DNA from: Candidatus Latescibacterota bacterium
GTDB lineage: Bacteria; Latescibacterota; 4484-107; B68-G9
Length of the DNA stretch: 7,523 nt
Reading direction: 5' to 3'
NCBI GenBank assembly: GCA_012961755.1
Contig: DTYS01000062.1
Location: 1 to 7,523 of the forward strand
Shown here: positions 1 to 5,908 of the stretch, piece by piece
Layout: every line of letters starts with the position of its first letter
Position numbering within the stretch: the stretch's first letter is position 1
Program-made: the position numbers and the translations under genes
Notes under the pieces: generated by a model
What the model was told of the DNA's origin: nothing
The model's database searches: none
The model's input: the letters and a program-made list of their open reading frames with translations, nothing else

Positions 1-829
1 CTTCCTCCTCACAGGTCTCCAGGGTGACCTCGCCCTCTAAGGTCCTTCCGTCCCTCTTCCATATTATCTTTACGGTCTTCCCCGGCCTCGCCCTTACGAG
101 CTCCCGCATACCGTACCAATCCCTCACCTCCGTCCCGTCCACCGTCAATATCGTGTCCCCGGGCTGGATCCCCGCCCGTTCGGCTGGCCCTCCCGGAACC
201 ACGGAACCTACCAAGGCCGGCACGGTCGGCTTTATACCAAAATCTCCTTTCCAAAAACTTACGACAATATCCAGGGTATCCCCTCCCCTTTCCACCTTTA
301 CGATCCCACCCCGATCGACCACCTCCGTTAACCCCTCGCCCACATCCCTCCAGGTCCTCACCTTCCTTCCTAAAACCTCCAATATCCTGTCCCCCCGACG
401 GATGCCGACCTCCTCTGCAGGTGAACCCGGCCTAACCCATCCCACCCAAGTTGTATCATATTGGACCACACCCTGTATCCAAGCTCGCCCTACGAATATG
501 AAGAACGCCAAGAAAAAGTTCATCAAAGGTCCGGCCAGGACCACCCCTGCCCTGACCTTCAAAGGCTTGGAGCTGAACTCCCAGGGTGCCCCCGTGCTCT
601 CCTCAGGTCCTAAGTCCGTCTGGCCGGCAAGCTTGACGTATCCCCCGAGGGGTATCCAGGAGATGCAGTACTCCGTCTCCCCTATCCTGAACCCCACCAT
701 CTTGGGAGGGAACCCTAAGGAGAACCTTTCGACCCTTATCCCCGAAAGCTTCGCTGCCAAGAAATGGCCGAACTCGTGGACGAAGATCAGAATTCCCAAG
801 ACGAAGACGAATGCCAAAGCGTAGGTCAT
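1..829 (-). CDS. rseP: RseP-type site-2 intramembrane zinc metalloprotease (M50), 3' end outside window
   Basis: This is the N-terminal 276 residues of a site-2 protease, an inner-membrane enzyme that cuts membrane-anchored regulators (anti-sigma factors) or signal-peptide remnants. The zinc motif HEFGH is at residues 18-22 inside the first hydrophobic segment (about 4-26). The conserved GGYVKLAG stretch follows at 62-69. A second membrane segment carries GPLMNFFLA at 100-108, including the conserved Asn. Two PDZ domains come next, at about 128-192 and 204-272, both with the GSPAE / GGPAE plus GI..GD.I pattern. The C-terminal membrane segments and the LDG motif with the third zinc ligand lie beyond the window edge. 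The ATG at 829-827 overlaps the dxr stop as ATGA, with an AGGAAGG Shine-Dalgarno just upstream. Tandem PDZ domains resemble E. coli RseP rather than the single-PDZ RasP of Bacillus. The actual substrate is unknown. Family assignment is secure. Confidence 0.95.
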   Translation of the reverse strand, partial: MTYALAFVFVLGILIFVHEFGHFLAAKLSGIRVERFSLGFPPKMVGFRIGETEYCISWIPLGGYVKLAGQTDLGPEESTGAPWEFSSKPLKVRAGVVLAGPLMNFFLAFFIFVGRAWIQGVVQYDTTWVGWVRPGSPAEEVGIRRGDRILEVLGRKVRTWRDVGEGLTEVVDRGGIVKVERGGDTLDIVVSFWKGDFGIKPTVPALVGSVVPGGPAERAGIQPGDTILTVDGTEVRDWYGMRELVRARPGKTVKIIWKRDGRTLEGEVTLETCEEE

Positions 830-1980
830 ATGCCCTTCCTATCTATCAACTCCCGGGCCGCGGCGCGAGCCCATCCGTCCGCGTCAAATATGTCATCTAA
901 GGAAGGATCACATATGTTCCTATGCCGTGCTAAGGTGGCTTCGTTTATCCTTGCTATCTCCTCCAAAGATATCCTACCCTCTAAGAAGGCTTCCACGGCG
1001 ACCTCGTCGGCTGCGTTGAGGACCGCCGGGGCCGTCCCCTCCTCCCTTGCCACCTCGTATCCTAAAGCTAAACACCGAAACTTGGAAGTATCAGGTCGAT
1101 AAAACCTTAAACTTCCAACCTCAACCAGATCCAAGTACCTCCATTCCCCCGGAAGTCGCTCCGGATAGGTCAGGGCATATTGGATCGGAAGCCTCATATC
1201 CGGCCATCCGAGCTGGGCTATGAGGGCACCGTCCTTGAACTCCACCAAAGAATGCACCACGGACTGTGGATGGATGACCACCTCTATCCTGTCCACTGGG
1301 ACATCGAAGAGCCAATGTGCCTCTATTACTTCGAACCCCTTGTTCATCATGGTAGCCGAATCCACCGTGACCTTCCTCCCCATCCTCCACACCGGATGGG
1401 CCAGCACCTCCTCTAAGGTTGCCCTCTCCAACCCCCCCTTCTCCCAGAAGGGGCCTCCGGAGGCCGTCAACACCAACTTCCTTACCTCCTCCCCCCTACC
1501 TGCCCTTAGGCACTGCCATATAGCGCTGTGTTCGCTGTCCACGGGCAATATCCTCGTCCCCCTTTCCCTCGCCCTCCTCATCACCAGTTCCCCGGCCATC
1601 ACCAAAGTTTCCTTGTTCGCCAAGGCCACATCCCTGCCGGCCTCTATCGCGGCCAAGGTCGGTCTGAGTCCCACGGACCCGACCAGCGCGTTCACTACGA
1701 GGTCCGCGTCCAACTCGCCCGCGAGAGCGGAAAGCCCTTCCTCCTTAAAAAGGACCTTTATTCCTAAATCTTTCAATATGTTCCTGAGTTTATCCAAAGC
1801 CCCCTCCTCCGTCACAGCCACAGCTTCGGGCCTGAACTTCTTTGCCTGTTCGGCCAGAAGCTCGACGTTCCGTCGGGCACTCAACCCCACGACTCTGAAC
1901 GTATCGGGGAAGCGGGACACAACCTCCAGCGTGCTCCTACCTATGGAGCCTGTTGCCCCTAAGACCACGACCTTCTTCAT
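826..1980 (-). CDS. dxr: 1-deoxy-D-xylulose 5-phosphate reductoisomerase
   Basis: A cytosolic enzyme that converts 1-deoxy-D-xylulose 5-phosphate to 2-C-methyl-D-erythritol 4-phosphate with NADPH, the committed step of the MEP pathway to isopentenyl diphosphate. The 384-residue length is normal. The NADPH loop GATGSIG is at 8-14 and the ANKET motif at 121-125. Metal ligands Asp148 and Glu150 lie in PVDSEHSA (146-153), and the third, Glu217, in MNKGFEVIEA with Asn213 and Lys214. SGGPFW is at 174-179, HPQS at 237-240 and MRLPIQYAL at 262-270. These correspond to the E. coli ligands D150, E152 and E231. The ATG start overlaps the cdsA stop (ATGA), with AGAGG about 8 bases upstream. The stop overlaps rseP in the same way. 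The product feeds UppS, encoded two genes upstream. Also called ispC. All recognised active-site residues are present, so I expect a working enzyme. Confidence 0.98.
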   Translation of the reverse strand: MKKVVVLGATGSIGRSTLEVVSRFPDTFRVVGLSARRNVELLAEQAKKFRPEAVAVTEEGALDKLRNILKDLGIKVLFKEEGLSALAGELDADLVVNALVGSVGLRPTLAAIEAGRDVALANKETLVMAGELVMRRARERGTRILPVDSEHSAIWQCLRAGRGEEVRKLVLTASGGPFWEKGGLERATLEEVLAHPVWRMGRKVTVDSATMMNKGFEVIEAHWLFDVPVDRIEVVIHPQSVVHSLVEFKDGALIAQLGWPDMRLPIQYALTYPERLPGEWRYLDLVEVGSLRFYRPDTSKFRCLALGYEVAREEGTAPAVLNAADEVAVEAFLEGRISLEEIARINEATLARHRNICDPSLDDIFDADGWARAAARELIDRKGI

Positions 1981-2756
1981 ATAAGGCCTCTTAACTTCAA
2001 GTAAAGGTAGACCACCGGAACTACGAATAGGAAGCTATCGAACCTGTCTAACACGCCCCCGTGTCCCGGTATGAGACCGGAGGAGTCCTTCACACCGGCG
2101 TCCCTCTTCATGGCAGATTCTATCAGGTCCCCGATCTGTCCTCCCACCCCTACGACGGCGCCCAGGGCTAAGGAGTCCCAGGAGCTCCAAGTTAGGAACC
2201 CTAACTTCCAGGCCCCCAAGTATACTCCCATAGCAGCAAAAAGTCCAGCTGCAGCCCCCTCCAAGGTCTTCTTAGGGCTTATCCTCTCCCACAGCTTACG
2301 CTTCCCCAGACTCCTCCCGAGGAAGTAGGCCGCCGTGTCCATGGTCCAGACCGAGACCAGGACCGATCCCAGGACCCACCCTCCATCCTTCCCCGCCCTC
2401 AGCACCGAAGCTAGCCAACCCGGGACTCCCAGATATCCTAAAGCCGTAAGTCCGGCCCCCACGCCCCACATCCCCCAGAACAGGCCTCCGAAGAGCGCGA
2501 GGACCACCCCCAAGGTCAGGCCCGCCACCTCCCCTCCCGCGTACCATCCCAAGACCGGCAGAAGTGCACAACTTAGGATCAGAGGTTTAGGGACCCTTAC
2601 CCCTTTCACCTCGACCAACTTGGAAAGCTCCCAAGCTCCTACGGCCACTATCCCACATATGAAGGTTAAAAACGGCACCCCTCCCAGGGCGACCGAGCCC
2701 AATATCCCTGGGACCGCTACAGCTGCCACCGCCACCCTCCTACCGAGCTCCCCCAT
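1977..2756 (-). CDS. cdsA: Phosphatidate cytidylyltransferase (CDP-diacylglycerol synthase)
   Basis: A polytopic inner-membrane enzyme that makes CDP-diacylglycerol from phosphatidic acid and CTP, the branch point for phospholipid head groups. The protein has 259 residues, close to the usual length, and is mostly hydrophobic, with several membrane segments. The full C-terminal family signature runs from Ser214 to Asp240: S.MKR, then KD, then PGHGG, then DR.D. Other conserved parts are Asp140 in WTMDTAAY, SPKKTLEG at 160-167 and GGQIGDLIES at 205-214. The ATG at 2756-2754 lies 17 bases inside the end of uppS, with a GGGG / GAGG purine stretch immediately upstream, so translation probably depends on ribosomes finishing uppS. 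Its stop overlaps dxr by ATGA. The order uppS-cdsA-dxr-rseP is common in bacteria and supports the call. Confidence 0.97.
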   Translation of the reverse strand: MGELGRRVAVAAVAVPGILGSVALGGVPFLTFICGIVAVGAWELSKLVEVKGVRVPKPLILSCALLPVLGWYAGGEVAGLTLGVVLALFGGLFWGMWGVGAGLTALGYLGVPGWLASVLRAGKDGGWVLGSVLVSVWTMDTAAYFLGRSLGKRKLWERISPKKTLEGAAAGLFAAMGVYLGAWKLGFLTWSSWDSLALGAVVGVGGQIGDLIESAMKRDAGVKDSSGLIPGHGGVLDRFDSFLFVVPVVYLYLKLRGLI

Positions 2757-3510
2757 CCTCGCCCCACAACTGCTCGCTCGTCATCCCGAACCTCCTCTCC
2801 CTCATCTGATAGGCCTCTATCGCTTGGTAGAGGTGCTGCCTCCTGAAATCCGGCCAGAGGACATCGGTGACCCATATCTCCGTATAGGCCATCTGCCAGA
2901 GCAGAAAGTTTGACACCCTCAGCTCCCCGGAGGTCCTTATCAGAAGGTCTGGATCGGGAAGCCCTGCGGTGTAAAGGTGGGCCGATATCACGTTCTCGTC
3001 CACCTCCTCGGGCCTGTAGCCTTTCTCTAGTATCCTTCTAACAGCGTCAACTATCTCGACCCTCCCGCCGTAGTTCAAGGCGAGGTTGAGCACGAGGCCG
3101 GTGTTATCCTTGGTCCTCTCCATCGCCCAAAGGAGGGCCTCCCTACTGGCCTTCGGAAGTCCTTCTAGCCTCCCTATAGCCATAAGCTTCACGTTGTTCC
3201 GGTTAAGCTCGTCCACCTCCTCGTAGAGGGTGTCCCTAAGAAGCCTCATGAGGGCCCACACCTCCCTCCTGGGCCTCCTCCAGTTCTCAACAGAAAACGC
3301 GTAGAGCGTCAGCACCTCTATCCCCAGCTCCCCACAGGCCCTCACTACGTCCCTCACCGACTCCCTACCTGCCCTGTGCCCCTCTATCCTCTCCAACCCT
3401 TTCATCCTGGCCCAGCGACCGTTCCCGTCCATTATGATAGCTATGTGTCTTGGGAGGTTACCCTTTGCTTTAATTCTTTCCTGTATTTCTTTGTCCTCTA
3501 ATCTGTTCAT
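2740..3510 (-). CDS. uppS: Undecaprenyl-diphosphate synthase (cis-prenyltransferase, isoprenyl transferase)
   Basis: A cytosolic, membrane-associated enzyme that extends farnesyl diphosphate with isopentenyl diphosphate to the C55 lipid carrier used for peptidoglycan and surface glycans. The 256-residue length is normal. The catalytic Asp28 lies in MDGNGRWA (27-34). His45 is in GHRAG (44-48), FSVENW is at 72-77, and RTSGELR with SNF spans 192-202. Glu211 in AYTE, near the C-terminal end of the substrate-binding region, is the expected magnesium-binding Glu. About 20 charged residues precede the first conserved block, which is normal. The ATG overlaps the stop of the preceding hydrolase gene as ATGA, with AGAGG about 5 bases upstream. 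Product chain length cannot be read from the sequence. The frr, pyrH and tsf genes that often precede uppS are absent here, replaced by carbohydrate-type genes. Confidence 0.97.
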   Translation of the reverse strand: MNRLEDKEIQERIKAKGNLPRHIAIIMDGNGRWARMKGLERIEGHRAGRESVRDVVRACGELGIEVLTLYAFSVENWRRPRREVWALMRLLRDTLYEEVDELNRNNVKLMAIGRLEGLPKASREALLWAMERTKDNTGLVLNLALNYGGRVEIVDAVRRILEKGYRPEEVDENVISAHLYTAGLPDPDLLIRTSGELRVSNFLLWQMAYTEIWVTDVLWPDFRRQHLYQAIEAYQMRERRFGMTSEQLWGEDGGAR

Positions 3511-4409
3511 AACACCCTCTTTAAAAACCTGAACGCCCCCCTACCCCAGAACTGGTGCTCCCCCTCAAATACCTCCATCTCCAACATATCCTCAGCGCCG
3601 AAGAGTTCCCATATCCTCCTCGCCCTTTGGAAGGCGAATTCCGTCTTAAGTATCCCAGGGATATAGTTGTCCATACAGTGCGATATGCTCAATATACTGT
3701 CCCTGAAAGTGTTGAAGTAGCCACTCACCACCGCGACCTTGACCCTCCTGTCCAGCGCGGCGGTGAAGAAGGTCGTCGTTCCCCCACCCGATATCCCCAT
3801 CATCCCTATCCTCTTCGGGTCCACCTCTGGCCTCGTGAGTAGGTAGTCCACCCCCCTCATCGCGTCCCATACCCTCCACCCTATCATCGTCTCCCCCAAG
3901 AGCAAAGCGGCCCCCGCGGCAGGCTGACACGAAGTCCGTCCCGGCCCTTCCTTCCTCGCCCTCTCGTCCCTCCTGTGCCCGAACCCGAGCTGCTCTATGG
4001 CCAAAGCCGCGAACCCTTCCCGGACGCACTGGAGGGCGAAGTTTGCCTGGTAAGGTTCCTCGGCTATCCCAACTACGGCATCCACACCTTGCCCGTGACC
4101 CGGAAGACACACGACTGCAGGTCCTGGAGTTTTGAACTCCTTAGGGACCAGGAAATACGAGAATACCGTGAGCCCCTCCCTGCTCTGAAAGAGGACCGTC
4201 TCCCTCGTGTACCCGTCCAATTCCGCTCTCTCCAATACCTCTGGCTCCAAAGGTACCCTCCTCGGGAAGCCTCCCATGAGCCCCCTCAACTTCCTCCTGA
4301 GCTTCACTTGCCAGACCCTCGCCTCCTTCCGGTCCTTCGCACGGAAGGCGAGCTTCCTCTCCGAGCGTTCGTACCTGAAAAGTGAATATTCCAAGCTATC
4401 CAATCCCAT
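3507..4409 (-). CDS. Alpha/beta hydrolase (dienelactone hydrolase / acetyl xylan esterase-like), apparently with an internal in-frame deletion
   Basis: A 300-residue serine hydrolase-like protein without a signal peptide. An N-terminal helical part (1-60) leads into the alpha/beta fold. PGHGQG (103-108) looks like the oxyanion-hole turn, and the nucleophile elbow is GISGGG at 205-210 with Ser207. A C-terminal His285 sits in FEGEHQFWG. By my recollection of this family (Abhydrolase_7-like), the segment after NYIPGILK (to 255) should continue with a strand of the type DIAGLIAPRPLL followed by a loop ending in DPIFP, which carries the catalytic Asp. Here residue 255 runs straight into TEFAFQRARRIW, a later helix. 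About 30 residues, including a core strand and the acid, seem to be missing without loss of frame. The product may be inactive or misfolded. The ATG lies 14 bases inside the epimerase gene, with GGAG about 8 bases upstream. The stop overlaps uppS. The natural substrate is unknown. Confidence 0.85.
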   Translation of the reverse strand: MGLDSLEYSLFRYERSERKLAFRAKDRKEARVWQVKLRRKLRGLMGGFPRRVPLEPEVLERAELDGYTRETVLFQSREGLTVFSYFLVPKEFKTPGPAVVCLPGHGQGVDAVVGIAEEPYQANFALQCVREGFAALAIEQLGFGHRRDERARKEGPGRTSCQPAAGAALLLGETMIGWRVWDAMRGVDYLLTRPEVDPKRIGMMGISGGGTTTFFTAALDRRVKVAVVSGYFNTFRDSILSISHCMDNYIPGILKTEFAFQRARRIWELFGAEDMLEMEVFEGEHQFWGRGAFRFLKRVL

Positions 4410-5247
4410 CAGCTTGGCTCCAGATCCTGTCCAGCATCCCTCTCACGAGCTTCACAGCCTCCTCCGGGGCCATACTTTCGAGCTTCTCGCTGAAGGGCTC
4501 CGGCGTCACAGGTCCGTCGTACCCTATCTTCCTAAGGGCCTTCAGGAACCTCACAAGGTCTATGACTCCGGTCTCCCCGGGAAGGCAACGCACGTTGTCC
4601 ATCTGCTCGTCCACCGGAACTCCCCGGGGCGCGTCGTTTATGTGCACGTACACCACCTGTTCCCTCTCGAGCTCCTCGAGCTCGTACACCGTTCCGTAGG
4701 ACGTGTACCAATGCCAGGAGTCCAGAAGGAGCCCCACGTTCTCTCCGACCATGGCGCACAAGGCCAGCATTCCGTCCATGGTATGTAAAAACGGATAACG
4801 CTTCCCCACCCTAAGGGTCCTCGTACCCAAGAACTCCAGCCCGAACCTGAACCCGAACTCTCCCAGGACTTCTGCTATGGGTCTAAGCCTTTCTATATGC
4901 CACCTGAAGTTCTCCCGGAAGGGCCTATCTTCCGACCACGAGGGGATCCAGGTATAGGCCCTATTGCAGCCAACTTCCCTCATGGGTCCCAAGACGTTCC
5001 TTAACCGCCTCAGGTCCTCCCTGTATACCTTTTCATCCCCCTTCCAGTCCACAGGAAGTCCCATCCCTCCGACCTTAAGTTCCCCTAAAAGGTCCTTTAC
5101 ATAATCTGCCGACCTTTCCCGGACCAACTCCGCAACTTCCCATGGGTCCAAATCCACCCCTTCGAATCCCCCGAGCTTGGCGAGCCTTAGGGACTCCTTC
5201 AGATCGACATGTATCCCTAAGGCTCCCGGGCTCAAATTTCTGTACAT
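4396..5247 (-). CDS. Sugar isomerase/epimerase of the xylose-isomerase-like TIM barrel superfamily
   Basis: A 283-residue TIM-barrel protein (AP_endonuc_2 type), probably cytosolic and metal-dependent, interconverting sugars, ketoses or inositol-like compounds. Numbered from this start, candidate metal ligands are Glu138 (GLEFLG), Asp176 (LLDSWHW), His202 (YVHINDAP) and Glu250 (TPEPF). His179 lies three residues after Asp176, and Arg208 six after His202. This matches the D-tagatose 3-epimerase spacing I recall (D185/H188 and H211/R217). The second substrate Glu of that enzyme, six residues after the first ligand, is Thr144 here, so the substrate probably differs. An in-frame ATG at 5328 would add 27 residues, but that stretch contains the promoter and looks non-coding. 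The ATG at 5247 has AGAAGGGGG just upstream and begins the conserved domain (GIHVDLKESLRLAKLGGFEGV). The gene overlaps the hydrolase by 14 bases. The exact reaction is undetermined. Confidence 0.88.
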   Translation of the reverse strand: MYRNLSPGALGIHVDLKESLRLAKLGGFEGVDLDPWEVAELVRERSADYVKDLLGELKVGGMGLPVDWKGDEKVYREDLRRLRNVLGPMREVGCNRAYTWIPSWSEDRPFRENFRWHIERLRPIAEVLGEFGFRFGLEFLGTRTLRVGKRYPFLHTMDGMLALCAMVGENVGLLLDSWHWYTSYGTVYELEELEREQVVYVHINDAPRGVPVDEQMDNVRCLPGETGVIDLVRFLKALRKIGYDGPVTPEPFSEKLESMAPEEAVKLVRGMLDRIWSQADGIG

Positions 5248-5251
5248 CGTT

Positions 5252-5260
5252 CCCCCTTCT
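5252..5260 (-). promoter_or_regulatory. Ribosome binding site deciding the epimerase start
   Basis: AGAAGGGGG lies four bases before the ATG at 5247-5245. It favours this start over the in-frame ATG at 5328, whose coding extension would run across the promoter. Confidence 0.7.
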
Positions 5261-5294
5261 CCGGATACGGACGATCTACCGCCGGCTGCAACAG

Positions 5295-5323
5295 AATATA
5301 GCCCTTTTTCCGACGAAAAACAA
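5295..5323 (-). promoter_or_regulatory. Predicted sigma70-type promoter for the epimerase-hydrolase-uppS-cdsA-dxr-rseP operon
   Basis: On the minus strand, TTGTTT (5323-5318) and TATATT (5300-5295) are separated by exactly 17 bases. The -10 matches the TATAAT consensus at five of six positions. The -35 matches TTGACA at the three most conserved positions. Transcription would start near 5288, giving a leader of about 40 bases before the epimerase ATG. This is the only sizeable non-coding stretch in the window, so it is the natural place for a promoter. Prediction from sequence only. Confidence 0.6.
5305..5320. repeat. Short perfect inverted repeat inside the promoter spacer
   Basis: TTTTTC and GAAAAA arms (6 bp) flank the 4-base loop GTCG (minus-strand reading). 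The element sits almost entirely between the -35 and -10 boxes and overlaps the last three bases of the -35. It could be a repressor operator half-site pair, or chance in an A/T-rich promoter. It is too weak, and lacks a following U-tract, to act as a terminator. Confidence 0.4.
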
Positions 5324-5344
5324 GCCACTGCACACGACAGGGGC

Positions 5345-5374
5345 GAATTGATCTTTCTAAGAATTTTATCTTTC
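5345..5374 (-). repeat. Imperfect short direct repeat at the cvpA 3' end
   Basis: GAAAGATAAAATTC (5374-5361) spans the cvpA stop codon. A near copy, GAAAGATCAATTC, follows 17 to 18 bases downstream (5357-5345). No strong hairpin with a U-tract is seen after cvpA, so there is no clear terminator and read-through into the epimerase operon is possible. The rest of the gap, 5248-5365, holds only the promoter region described separately. Confidence 0.35.
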
Positions 5375-5908
5375 GATCTTGCGCCTCGTCCCTTTCTCCA
5401 TGGTCCTACCCTTCTCCAGCACCTTGTCGTATCCTTCTTTAAACCTTTCTTCCAACTTCTTCGGTAAAAGTTTCTTACCTTTATTGACTCCTTTCAGAAG
5501 CAACTGCGCCACCTTCGCCTTCCCTATCCCGCTCCTCGCCCCAGGCACGTATGTCGTAAGAAGCCCCAAGCCCACTGCGGTGAGGATGCATCCCACCGCT
5601 AGTCCGAGCAGCCCTCCAAGGAGCCTGTCCAACCAACTTAAGAGAGCAGCCCTCGAAGCGCGCCAGAGGGTCCTCCCAACCCAACCCACGACCAAAGCTA
5701 TCACGAAAAAGCACAGTACGAACCCTGCCACGTTCGCCAGGGTCCCTCCACCGAACCACCTTCCCACCCAGCCGTGGAGGTACACTGCCCCGACCCCTCC
5801 TAAGACAGCCGAGAGGAGAGCGAACACCACCCTGATCAAACCTCTGTACATCCCGTAAAGGACGCATACGCCCAATATCACAACTATGGCGGTGTCCTGA
5901 ACGCTCAT
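5366..5908 (-). CDS. CvpA family inner-membrane protein
   Basis: A 180-residue protein with four predicted membrane segments at about 6-24, 27-46, 59-79 and 96-120, followed by a strongly basic cytoplasmic-type tail (129-180) rich in Lys and Arg. The layout fits the CvpA family (PF02674), named for a protein required for colicin V production in E. coli and otherwise of poorly defined role, often tied to envelope stress. Family-like features are the MYRGLIRVVFALLSAVLG stretch (20-37) and DRLLGGLLGLAVG (94-106). The ATG overlaps the kinase stop as ATGA. The basic tail is longer than the short tail I expect, but such tails vary. It is the last gene of the first transcription group, before the 118-base gap. 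Confidence 0.85.
   Translation of the reverse strand: MSVQDTAIVVILGVCVLYGMYRGLIRVVFALLSAVLGGVGAVYLHGWVGRWFGGGTLANVAGFVLCFFVIALVVGWVGRTLWRASRAALLSWLDRLLGGLLGLAVGCILTAVGLGLLTTYVPGARSGIGKAKVAQLLLKGVNKGKKLLPKKLEERFKEGYDKVLEKGRTMEKGTRRKIER

Noticed and set aside
24..824. A 266-codon open frame on the plus strand opposite rseP
   Set aside because: The complementary strand encodes a clear site-2 protease with HEFGH and two PDZ domains. The plus-strand product is Pro/Ser/Thr-rich and matches no recognisable family, so it is an antisense shadow.
1220..1984. A 254-codon open frame on the plus strand opposite dxr
   Set aside because: It mirrors a dxr gene with every catalytic motif and has no recognisable domain of its own.
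3646..4110. A 154-codon minus-strand frame inside the hydrolase gene
   Set aside because: It is out of frame with the hydrolase, low-complexity in Gly and Arg, and covers the region encoding the oxyanion turn and GISGGG in the real frame. It ends near the suspected deletion only by coincidence.
3507..4409. A frameshift as the explanation for the odd hydrolase C terminus
   Set aside because: Family-like sequence before and after the junction is in the same frame, so an in-frame deletion explains it without a frameshift.
5305..5320. Rho-independent terminator after cvpA
   Set aside because: The stem is only 6 bp, A/T-rich, has no U-tract after it, and sits within the promoter, well downstream of the cvpA stop.
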